Assembly: GCF_028288185.1 (NCBI RefSeq)
Contig: NZ_JAQBOF010000027.1
Coordinates: 186,001 to 250,000, forward strand
Length of the DNA stretch: 64,000 bases
Direction of reading: 5' to 3'
DNA from: Mucilaginibacter sp.
Lineage (GTDB): Bacteria; Bacteroidota; Bacteroidia; Sphingobacteriales; Sphingobacteriaceae
Of the stretch, positions 49,050 through 57,503 are shown piece after piece. Within the stretch, counting starts at the first letter, position 1. Each line of letters opens with the position of its first letter. The position numbers were made by a program, and so were the translations under genes. The notes below the pieces were generated by a model. The model was not told the origin of the DNA. It saw only the letters and a program-made list of their open reading frames with translations, and ran no database searches.

Positions 49050-49331
49050 ATGACAGAGCCGATAAATTATACCATATATAAAGATAATGAAGAGCATACC
49101 ATAATCATTACGCCAGTTAATCAAAACATAGCGGGTGGTGATGTTTATATAACCGGTGTTTTTAGGTTAACCGAGGGAGAGGTGGGTATGGGTGACATTG
49201 TATTTGATGATAACATGAAACAATGGGAGTATACCGGCATGGGTGATTTAACGCACAAGGACGCAGCTGAAATAGCAGAATTTATACAAGTTAAAAATGC
49301 CTCATTAGCAAATAACGGTAAAACAGCTTAA
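49050..49331 (+). CDS. Hypothetical protein
   Basis: Start MTEPINYTIYKDNEEH preferred over the ORF-track start, which overlaps the upstream gene. Confidence 0.6.
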   Translation: MTEPINYTIYKDNEEHTIIITPVNQNIAGGDVYITGVFRLTEGEVGMGDIVFDDNMKQWEYTGMGDLTHKDAAEIAEFIQVKNASLANNGKTA

Positions 49332-49405
49332 ATTTGGTCGATAATAACTATTGCAGGTAATCATTGCTACCTTTATAAACCACTTACAATATTTTAAATT
49401 TCTAA

Positions 49406-49954
49406 ATGGACGAGATTGAAAACTATTCAGAAAAAATTCACGAGCAAAGTAATGAGCATGCTCACCATATCCTGTCAGAGGGTAAAGAGCGGTGGGTGCT
49501 GTTTGTAGCCCTTTCAACAGCTTTAATTGCCGTATTGGCCGCCATTACCGGTTTACTGGCTGGCGAACATGCAGACGAGGCTATGCTTGCTCAAATACAC
49601 GCGTCAGATCAATGGGCGTATTACCAGGCTAAGGGGATTAAATCTGAAACATTAGTCGAAGCAGGCAAATTATTAGTTGCATTTGGCAAAACCCCAATAG
49701 TTGTTGACGAGGAAAAAATTAAAGAGAATAAAAAAGAACAAGCCGAAATAAAAGAGAAAGCAGAAGATTTTCAGAAAGAATCAAATATACATGTAGCCAA
49801 ACATAGTGTTTTTGCACGTGGTATTACGCTGTTTCAAATTTCTATAGCCATTGGTGCCATATCAATTATTGTTAAGCGTAAAAGCCTATGGTTTGTTAGT
49901 ATAGGCTTTGCCTGTATCGGTATTTTCTTTTTAATTCAGGGTGTTTGGTTTTAA
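49406..49954 (+). CDS. DUF4337-like membrane protein
   Basis: WVLFVALSTALIAVLAAITGLLAGEHADEAM...ASDQWAYYQAKGIKS... plus two C-terminal TM segments. Confidence 0.8.
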   Translation: MDEIENYSEKIHEQSNEHAHHILSEGKERWVLFVALSTALIAVLAAITGLLAGEHADEAMLAQIHASDQWAYYQAKGIKSETLVEAGKLLVAFGKTPIVVDEEKIKENKKEQAEIKEKAEDFQKESNIHVAKHSVFARGITLFQISIAIGAISIIVKRKSLWFVSIGFACIGIFFLIQGVWF

Positions 49955-49967
49955 TTCGTAAAAATTC

Positions 49968-51341
49968 ATGAAAAATATTTTAGGTATCTATGGTATAATT
50001 TGTTCTGTTTTTTTAGGCTTTACAGCCAATGCTCAGATAAAAGAGAACGAGAAGATAAAGTTGATCACTTTAGATCCGGGGCATTTCCATGCCGCTTTAG
50101 TACAAAAAACAACATTGCCTGATATTGCACCGGATGTATACGTATATGCACCAAAGGGGCCCGATGTAAAGTCGCATCTGGATAAAATCGATGCTTATAA
50201 TTTACGTGTTATCGACCCAACCCATTGGAGTGAAATAGTTTATACCGGCGATGATTTTTTTAATAAAATGATTGCCGAGAAAAAAGGTAATGTGGTGGTA
50301 ATGGCCGGCAATAATCAAAAAAAGACCGAGTACATCAAACGATCAATTGATGCCGGTTTTAATGTTTTGGGCGATAAGCCTATGGCTATTGATAACCAGC
50401 ATTTCGAAATGCTTAAAAGCGCGTTTGCCGCCGCCGAAAAGAAAAAACTGGTTCTGTATGATATCATGACCGAGCGTTATGAAATAACCAATACATTACA
50501 GCGCGAATTTGCCAGCTTGCCCGAAGTATTTGGCGAACTTAAAAAAGGCACACCGCAAAACCCAGGTGTCGAGATGGAAAGCGTGCATTATTTTTATAAG
50601 TCTGTATCAGGCAGTGTGTTGAGTAGACCTGCCTGGTTTTTTGATGTAAAACAACAAGGAGAGGGCCTACAAGACGTAGGTGTACATTTAATTGATCTTA
50701 CCCAGTGGGAATGTTTCCCCGAAAAAACAATTGACTATAAAAAAGATATACAATTTAACAGCGCTAAAAGATGGCCATCGTACGTTACTCTTAGTCAATT
50801 TAAAGCTATAACTAAATTGAATGGTTTCCCGGCTTATTTAAAAGAATATGTGGTTAAAGATACCATCCTGAAAGTTTATGCAAACGGTTCTGTTAATTAT
50901 AAGCTGTTCGGTACAAATATAAAACTGACTGTAAAATGGGCATACTCAGCGCCTCCGGGAAGTGGCGATAGCCAAAATTCTGTACTGCATGGTACAAAAG
51001 CCGACCTGTATATAAGGCAGGGCGAAACCGAGAAATTCACCCCGGTTTTATATATAGAACCTGCAAATGAAAGCACCGCTTACGAAAAACAGTTGTCTGA
51101 AAACCTAAAAGCCATACAAGGTAAATATCCGGGCGTTAAACTTAAAAAGCAAGCTAAGGGCTGGGAGGTTATCATTCCGGACAGCTACAAAGATGGCCAC
51201 GAAGCGCACTTTGGTCGCGTTACCGAAAAATACTTGAATTACCTGCGCGAAGGCGATATGCCTGAATGGGAAGTGCCTAATATGATAGCCAAGTATTATA
51301 CTACTACTACGGCGCTGGCGCTGGCAAAAGCGAAAAACTAA
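49968..51341 (+). CDS. Putative Gfo/Idh/MocA-like oxidoreductase, exported
   Basis: KLITLDPGHFHAALVQKTTLPDIAPDVYVYAP, GFNVLGDKPMAI, GEGLQDVGVHLIDLTQWE. Confidence 0.78.
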   Translation: MKNILGIYGIICSVFLGFTANAQIKENEKIKLITLDPGHFHAALVQKTTLPDIAPDVYVYAPKGPDVKSHLDKIDAYNLRVIDPTHWSEIVYTGDDFFNKMIAEKKGNVVVMAGNNQKKTEYIKRSIDAGFNVLGDKPMAIDNQHFEMLKSAFAAAEKKKLVLYDIMTERYEITNTLQREFASLPEVFGELKKGTPQNPGVEMESVHYFYKSVSGSVLSRPAWFFDVKQQGEGLQDVGVHLIDLTQWECFPEKTIDYKKDIQFNSAKRWPSYVTLSQFKAITKLNGFPAYLKEYVVKDTILKVYANGSVNYKLFGTNIKLTVKWAYSAPPGSGDSQNSVLHGTKADLYIRQGETEKFTPVLYIEPANESTAYEKQLSENLKAIQGKYPGVKLKKQAKGWEVIIPDSYKDGHEAHFGRVTEKYLNYLREGDMPEWEVPNMIAKYYTTTTALALAKAKN

Positions 51342-51446
51342 GATTTATAGAATTAGTGGATTTTAGGATTGATGGTTTATTAGATCAATTCTAAAATCTT
51401 TTAGTTACGGTAATTCTAGAATCTTTTAATCCTATAAATCTTAGTT
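51336..51446. repeat. ~111-bp nested palindromic repeat
   Basis: AACTAAGATTTATAG (51336-51350) / CTATAAATCTTAGTT (51432-51446) perfect; inner GATTTTAGGATTGAT (51359-51373) / ATCAATTCTAAAATC (51384-51398) 14/15. Confidence 0.8.
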
Positions 51447-51470
51447 AAATCTTAGTCGTATCTTTGCCCC

Positions 51471-52772
51471 ATGATAAAAAAAGCGCTGGAGAATTTGAAG
51501 ATCACCGCATTGAACGAAATGCAAAATGCGGCGCTTAGTGCCGACCCAAAACGTGATCTGATCCTGCTTTCGCCAACCGGCTCCGGCAAAACATTAGGTT
51601 TTTTATTGCCCGTGTTGAAGACATTAGATCCTGATATCCACCTGGTACAGGTGCTGATACTGGTACCATCAAGAGAGTTAGCGTTACAAATAGAGCAAGT
51701 ATTCAGAACCATTGGCAGCGGCTTTAAAGTTAATTGCTGTTATGGTGGGCATTCAACTAAAATAGAGAAGAATAACCTATCGCAACCACCGGCTGTTTTA
51801 ATAGGCACACCGGGACGTATTGGTCATCATTTGCGTTTTGGCAGTTTTAATCCCGAAGCTGTACATACTTTGATATTAGATGAGTTTGATAAATCATTAG
51901 AGTTTGGTTTCCAAACTGATATGACGGGTATTATTCGCCAGCTAGAACATTTGGGCAAGCGGATATTAACATCAGCCACCCGAATGAAAGAAATACCTGA
52001 TTTTACCGGCGTTACCAACCCGATAGAATTAGATTATCTAACCAACAAAACTAATACACCCGACATTAAACTAAAAGCCGTAATAGCCGAGGCTGCCGAT
52101 AAGTTGGATGCGTTATTTGCACTTATATGCAAAATCGGTAACAAGGCCACGCTGGTATTCTGTAATCACCGCGAAGCGGTTGACCGCATTAGTGAGTTGC
52201 TATGGGACAGGGGAATAATACATGATATTTTCCACGGTGGTATGGAGCAGGATGACCGGGAGCGAGCATTACTAAAATTCAGGAACGGTAGCCACCGTTT
52301 ATTGATTACTACTGATCTGGCCTCGCGCGGATTGGATATCCCCGAAATTGAATATATAATTCATTACCAGTTGCCGCATAACGAAGAGGCATTTACACAT
52401 CGTAACGGCCGTACCGCGCGTATGCATGCCAAAGGTACCGCGTACCTGATATTGAATGAAGAAGAGAAACAAGATTATCTTAAACAAAAACCCGAGATAG
52501 AAGAATTGCCGGAAAAGTTTTCTTTACCAGAAATTACACAGTGGGCCACATTGTATATCGCCGCAGGCAAAAAAGACAAGGTGAACAAAGTAGATATTGT
52601 TGGGTTATTATTAAAAAAAGGGGAGTTGCCTAAAGATGATCTTGGGCTGATAGAAGTTCTGGATAATACATCATACGCTGCGGTAAAACGTACCCAGATT
52701 GAAAAACTGGTACAACGGATAAAAGGCGAAAAGATAAAAAATAAAAAAGTAAAGATCGAAATATCAAGATAG
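51471..52772 (+). CDS. DEAD/DEAH-box RNA helicase
   Basis: LSPTGSGKTLGF, LILDEFDKS, TSATRM, HRNGRTARM. Confidence 0.92.
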   Translation: MIKKALENLKITALNEMQNAALSADPKRDLILLSPTGSGKTLGFLLPVLKTLDPDIHLVQVLILVPSRELALQIEQVFRTIGSGFKVNCCYGGHSTKIEKNNLSQPPAVLIGTPGRIGHHLRFGSFNPEAVHTLILDEFDKSLEFGFQTDMTGIIRQLEHLGKRILTSATRMKEIPDFTGVTNPIELDYLTNKTNTPDIKLKAVIAEAADKLDALFALICKIGNKATLVFCNHREAVDRISELLWDRGIIHDIFHGGMEQDDRERALLKFRNGSHRLLITTDLASRGLDIPEIEYIIHYQLPHNEEAFTHRNGRTARMHAKGTAYLILNEEEKQDYLKQKPEIEELPEKFSLPEITQWATLYIAAGKKDKVNKVDIVGLLLKKGELPKDDLGLIEVLDNTSYAAVKRTQIEKLVQRIKGEKIKNKKVKIEISR

Positions 52773-52778
52773 AACGAT

Positions 52779-53000
52779 ATGAGTAATAATGATATAATGA
52801 AAAAGCTAAGGGTAGCTATGAAGTTTACTGATGATGATATTGTAAAAGTATTGGAACTAGCCAATTTCAGGATAACAAAAACAGAGCTTGGTGCCATATT
52901 CAGGGCAGATGATCACCCAAACTTTAAGCCCTGTGGCGACCAGATATTGCGTAATTTTTTAAACGGTTTGATTATTTACAAACGCGGCCCTAAAGCTTAA
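52779..53000 (+). CDS. DUF1456-like (YehS-like) protein, short
   Basis: MSNNDIMKKLRVAMKFTDDDIVKVLELANFRITKTELGAIFR...CGDQILRNFLNGLI. Confidence 0.7.
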   Translation: MSNNDIMKKLRVAMKFTDDDIVKVLELANFRITKTELGAIFRADDHPNFKPCGDQILRNFLNGLIIYKRGPKA

Positions 53001-53566
53001 TCGCGTTCGCGGGATGAGCCTTGGATGATCTTAGCTTTGCCGCTTTTTATCATCCGTTTCATCTCTGCCGAAAATTCTTCGCGCCCGCCAAAATCTTGTA
53101 CCCAATAGGTATCAAATACCCATATACCAACTTCTTTAAAATCAGGGTTCATTAAGTTCATGCAATGGCCGGGGCTGTTAAACCAGCCGGTCATTACTTC
53201 ATCAATAGTAGATTGTCCCTGCGCTATATTCTCGCCAACAGTAAAGCTTTTATAACCATTATGGGTATAACCGACATTTTCTATACGGTTTAAAGTAGTG
53301 CGGCCATCTTTGCTAACATGGCTAAAGTATGTTTTTATGGCCATATCTCGCGCATGAGCCATTGCCGCTCTTTCCAATAAATCATTCCATACTAACGGAG
53401 CCGCCGGAGGCATATAGGTTGTGCCGCAGTTGCAACCTTTTTTGCGGGTGCTATTTATTGATTTTAAAAATTCTTTTTTGAATTTATTACTGCCGGGTGT
53501 TTGGCTATATACACTTTGGATTAATAAGATAAATGTAAACGAAAGCGATAAAATATAATACTTCAT
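52997..53566 (-). CDS. CAP-domain (SCP/PR1-like) secreted protein
   Basis: LERAAMAHARDMA, YFSHVSKDGRTTLNRIENVGY, VGENIAQGQSTIDEVMTGWFNSPGHCMNLMNPDFKEVGIWV. Confidence 0.9.
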   Translation of the reverse strand: MKYYILSLSFTFILLIQSVYSQTPGSNKFKKEFLKSINSTRKKGCNCGTTYMPPAAPLVWNDLLERAAMAHARDMAIKTYFSHVSKDGRTTLNRIENVGYTHNGYKSFTVGENIAQGQSTIDEVMTGWFNSPGHCMNLMNPDFKEVGIWVFDTYWVQDFGGREEFSAEMKRMIKSGKAKIIQGSSRERD

Positions 53567-53603
53567 AGTACTAAGACGATAATTTGGATACGAAATTTAA
53601 TAT

Positions 53604-54460
53604 TTATTTTCTGCGTTTCTTACGCCTCCTGATGAAGTAAATTATAGCGAGTAAGCTTATTAGCCCGGTTGCTATTACCAGTACTATAATGAGGCTATCT
53701 TTCTGGAGTAGTTTGCTTTGGAAAGTCTCTTGCTGACTGGATAAACTTTTTTTTTAGTTTGCAAAGAATCCTGGGTTTTAGCTATCATATTCTCTTCGCC
53801 TTTAAGCAAGCTATCCTCAATAAAATCATGCCTTTTTGCAGCGATGTCTGCTTTAGTGTAATTTTTTAAATGAGTATATAATAACACATAACTTTCCTGT
53901 ACGGTCGATTCTGCTTTGGGATTGTGATCTGATTTGGATAGGGCTAAAGCTTCGTTTAAGTCACGCATGGCCAGGCTATAATCCTTTATCTCCATCTTAA
54001 TATTAGCCAACACAAGAAGCGAGGCCATAATATTAGGAACATCTTTTTTAGCTCTGGATAAGGTATTTGACTGCAAAATAAACCATTTTGCCTGTGGGTA
54101 TTTTTTTTGTGAACGGTAAACTTTTGCCAAACTATTAAAGCAAAAACGTAAGCCGGTGGTATCACTTAACCCTGAATATAAATGCAAGGCTAAATAGCTA
54201 TACGTTAAGGCTTGGTTTTGATAAAGTCGTTTTGTCCGTGAATCTTCTATCATGTCATACTTTAAATACTCGGCTACTATTTGCGAATAGATAGCCGATT
54301 TTAAAGTATCATTCCCTGCAAATTGTAATTGTTGTTTTAAGCTATCTAAAGAAGTTATTGCAACAGGCGTTTGATGGATAGCGCTATCTGTAGATAGGGT
54401 ATAGGCGGGTGATTTTAACCCGTATAAAAGAATAATGATAAGTATGGAAAGTTTCTTCAT
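53604..54460 (-). pseudogene. TPR membrane protein split by a frameshift at an A9 homopolymer
   Basis: The ORF-track frame ends at 53684. With one extra A in the run at 53747-53755 the reading continues ...KSLSSQQETFQSKLLQKDSLIIVLVIATGLISLLAIIYFIRRRKKRRK* to 53604, giving a TM segment and basic tail. Could be decay, slippage or sequencing error. Confidence 0.65.
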
Positions 54461-54622
54461 ATAAAATCCGCCTGACACAGCTAATAAACAATAGTCAAAT
54501 AGCATGCCTGCTTTGTAACTGCTTGTATTAAAGACGAATCCTATTGTGAAAGGGAGTTAAATGTACCGAGAAATAATTTAAAAATGAAACTTATAGTATA
54601 GAAAATAGTACAGTTGATATTA

Positions 54623-55561
54623 CTAACTGATAAATGCCGCGTAGCTATCCAGAAATTTAGTAAGCGCAGGCACCTTTGTGAAGAGGAAATTAAACAAGTT
54701 GATACCTATAACGGCAGTAGTTATGCCGGCTAATACATCTAAGATATAATGATGGCTGGTATATACAGCCGTAAGCCATATGCCTACCATAACCGCACAT
54801 AAAATAACTTTCATAAAGCCCACACGGTTTTTAAACGCATAATAGACCACTATAATTGGGTAGGCAGAATGTAATGATGGCATAGCCGCAAATACATTTG
54901 ATCCCTTTTGGTAGATAGATTGAAAAATATGAACGTTAAAATAATTATCAAACCTTGAAAGGCCGCCCGTATTACCCGGAGTTGCAGCATGGAAAACAAA
55001 CCCATGTTCTTGTATATACCACGGTGGTGCGGCAGGGAAAGAGTAATAGATCACAAATCCCAATAGGTTCACTACTAAAAACGTCATTGCAAACGAAAGA
55101 AATTCGCGCCGGTTCTTAAAAAACAGATAAGCAGCAAAACCAAGTGGTACGGGTATCCAACAGATATAAAATAACCCGGCAATTATATCTAATGTGCTGG
55201 TTGAGTTTACTTTCCAATATTCGTTAGGCGTTAGCAGGTGGCCTTGATAGTTTATGCCGAAAAGATGCTTTTCGAAATTATACAGATCGGCAATATGGAC
55301 AGTGCTTACGTTGTAATTTGGGAAAGCCTTCATGTAATCGAATATGATCCAATAAACAATGAAAACAGAAAAGCCAAGTATAAACTTGCGGGTTATGGAT
55401 GATAGGTAAAAAAGTGTATTAAAAATAACCAGCAGTGCTACCTGGTCTGATTTAAACCCAACCACCCATATGGATAGCAGTAAATAAGCAATAGATAAAA
55501 GCGTAGCAGTTACAATAGATCTGGCATTAATTACCGGGCCTTGATTAACAGCACCATTCAT
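54623..55561 (-). CDS. PAP2-family membrane protein (inositol phosphorylceramide synthase / Aur1-like)
   Basis: FAAMPSLHSAYPIIVVYYAF...YTSHHYILDVLAGI; multiple TM; neighbours are inositol-lipid genes. Confidence 0.75.
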   Translation of the reverse strand: MNGAVNQGPVINARSIVTATLLSIAYLLLSIWVVGFKSDQVALLVIFNTLFYLSSITRKFILGFSVFIVYWIIFDYMKAFPNYNVSTVHIADLYNFEKHLFGINYQGHLLTPNEYWKVNSTSTLDIIAGLFYICWIPVPLGFAAYLFFKNRREFLSFAMTFLVVNLLGFVIYYSFPAAPPWYIQEHGFVFHAATPGNTGGLSRFDNYFNVHIFQSIYQKGSNVFAAMPSLHSAYPIIVVYYAFKNRVGFMKVILCAVMVGIWLTAVYTSHHYILDVLAGITTAVIGINLFNFLFTKVPALTKFLDSYAAFIS

Positions 55562-55562
55562 T

Positions 55563-56183
55563 CTATTTTTTTATAAAGTCTGAACCGAAAATTTTATCCC
55601 AAAGGGGAGAGCTTACACCGTATCCCTTATCAGGGCTTTGGTAGTGGTGCAGCATGTGGTGTTGCTTTATTTTTTTCCAGATGTTCCCTTTAAAATTAAA
55701 GTGGTGAATAGCATAATGGGATATATCATAAAACAAATAACCCAATATAAATCCAGGGAAAAAACCGAAAACATAATTAGCCGGCAATATGGCGTTAAAC
55801 AAAAAATAAAATACGGTAGCTAACGGGATACTAACCGAAGGAGGTAACACTAAACGCTTGGCATCACTTGGATAATCATGATGCACACCGTGAAAAATAA
55901 AGTGTAAACGTAGCCCAAATTTGTTTTTAGGGACATAATGAAACACAAAACGGTGCATTATATATTCAACAAAGGTCCATACAAACAGGCCGACAAAGAA
56001 ATATTCTATATAAGTAATTATGCCAATTTGTTTAACAAACAAGGCCAGGTAGGTACTAACCAGTATAACCGGTACAAAAATAAATACCGGCACCAGAAAA
56101 TGTACTTTTGATAAAGCTTCCAATAGGTCGCTTTTAAACATTCTTGTTGATTCCTCAGAATTTGATATGAAATTTTTTGCCAT
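55563..56183 (-). CDS. Sterol desaturase / fatty acid hydroxylase family protein
   Basis: EYIMHRFVFHY, HGVHHDYPSDAKRLVLPP, YDISHYAIHH, KQHHMLHHYQSPDKGYGVSSPLWDKIFGS His-box pattern. Confidence 0.9.
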   Translation of the reverse strand: MAKNFISNSEESTRMFKSDLLEALSKVHFLVPVFIFVPVILVSTYLALFVKQIGIITYIEYFFVGLFVWTFVEYIMHRFVFHYVPKNKFGLRLHFIFHGVHHDYPSDAKRLVLPPSVSIPLATVFYFLFNAILPANYVFGFFPGFILGYLFYDISHYAIHHFNFKGNIWKKIKQHHMLHHYQSPDKGYGVSSPLWDKIFGSDFIKK

Positions 56184-56189
56184 AGTAAA

Positions 56190-56762
56190 TCAGGGTTTAA
56201 AACGTTGTATTATTTCTCTGCCTGTAGTTTGATCCGTCCCTCTTAATTCCACGTAAACAACGTTTGGTAACCAAAACGAGCCACCTTCAATTTTAACAAA
56301 AACGCGGTTAAGCATCATTTGTTTCTGTTCTATAGTTGCGAAGATATGATATTTTCCATCGTTTGCCTTCATCAAAAGCAGTGGAAATTTTTTGTATGAT
56401 ACAAATCTGACATCATATTGATCATTCGCAAGTCTTTTGGTTATTAAACCGTATGCAAATTTACGTTGTATATAATTAAGTTCCTCTCTTTGTCCTTTCT
56501 CTGCATATCTTAACCAATAAACGTGCATTGGGTTTTGCTCATCTATATGGCCGCCCGGTGCATTCAATTCGTAAATTAAAGTATTAATGTTTGATGTACG
56601 CTGTACGTAAAATAAACGGCCGATGTTTTCAGACGGAACAGGAAACTTGTCATCATCAGTAATTACCTCAAAAGCAAGTTTGTTGTTTACTTTATTCGGT
56701 GTTTTATTTACCGTTAAAAATGAATAAAAAGTAGTTAATAATATTAGTATTGATAATTTCAT
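56190..56762 (-). CDS. DUF4833-like exported protein
   Basis: NIGRLFYVQRTSNINTLIYELN...NPMHVYWLRYAEKGQREELNYIQRKFAYGL. Confidence 0.75.
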   Translation of the reverse strand: MKLSILILLTTFYSFLTVNKTPNKVNNKLAFEVITDDDKFPVPSENIGRLFYVQRTSNINTLIYELNAPGGHIDEQNPMHVYWLRYAEKGQREELNYIQRKFAYGLITKRLANDQYDVRFVSYKKFPLLLMKANDGKYHIFATIEQKQMMLNRVFVKIEGGSFWLPNVVYVELRGTDQTTGREIIQRFKP

Positions 56763-56774
56763 TAATCCGTAGCG

Positions 56775-57491
56775 TTAGTTTTTCTCTTGTTTTGCCAGGT
56801 TGCTTTTTGCGTCTGTTAGTCTTTTAAACGCGGTTATATTTGTTAATACAGCCAAAATGGTAATAGGTATGGTGAAAATAGACATGGTTTCGAAAACATG
56901 ATACTTAACACCGGGTACATATAATTTATAATTACCGCCTATGTATAAAGAGCTTACGCCACAAATTATGGCACATAAGCCAATGGTTACAACACGCTCG
57001 GGCCGTTGCATTAAACCGCCTTTGCTTTCAATACCCAAGCCTTCGGCACGTGCCCTTACGTAGCTAACCATCATGGAGCCTATTAAAGCTATAAAAGCAA
57101 ATATCGAACTTAAAAAATAGTGTTGGGCAACCAGGTAATAACATATACCAAAAAACATAACCAACTCGCTATATCTATCTAATACAGAATCATACAAAGC
57201 ACCAAAGGTTGATTTCATGTTACCTAATCGGGCAACCTGCCCGTCAAGCATATCAAACAAGCCGGCAAATAAAATTAAAGCGCCCGCCCAGCCTATGTAA
57301 CTTAAATCGCCCCGGTTGCCTTCTTCGCCACCTATAACAAATATTACAGCCACGCCTATATTTAATACAAAGCCAATAGAGGTAACCGCGTTAGGGGTAA
57401 GGCCCAGTTTTATTAAAACTTTAACAAAAGGGTCAATAACCTTATAGATACCTAATTGAAGATTTGTACGTATAGATGTTTGTTGTTCCAT
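56775..57491 (-). CDS. CDP-alcohol phosphatidyltransferase (putative phosphatidylinositol-phosphate synthase)
   Basis: DMLDGQVARLGNMKSTFGALYDSVLDR matches Dx2DGx2ARx8Gx3Dx3D. Confidence 0.88.
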   Translation of the reverse strand: MEQQTSIRTNLQLGIYKVIDPFVKVLIKLGLTPNAVTSIGFVLNIGVAVIFVIGGEEGNRGDLSYIGWAGALILFAGLFDMLDGQVARLGNMKSTFGALYDSVLDRYSELVMFFGICYYLVAQHYFLSSIFAFIALIGSMMVSYVRARAEGLGIESKGGLMQRPERVVTIGLCAIICGVSSLYIGGNYKLYVPGVKYHVFETMSIFTIPITILAVLTNITAFKRLTDAKSNLAKQEKN

Positions 57492-57503
57492 TAACTGCCC
57501 TTA

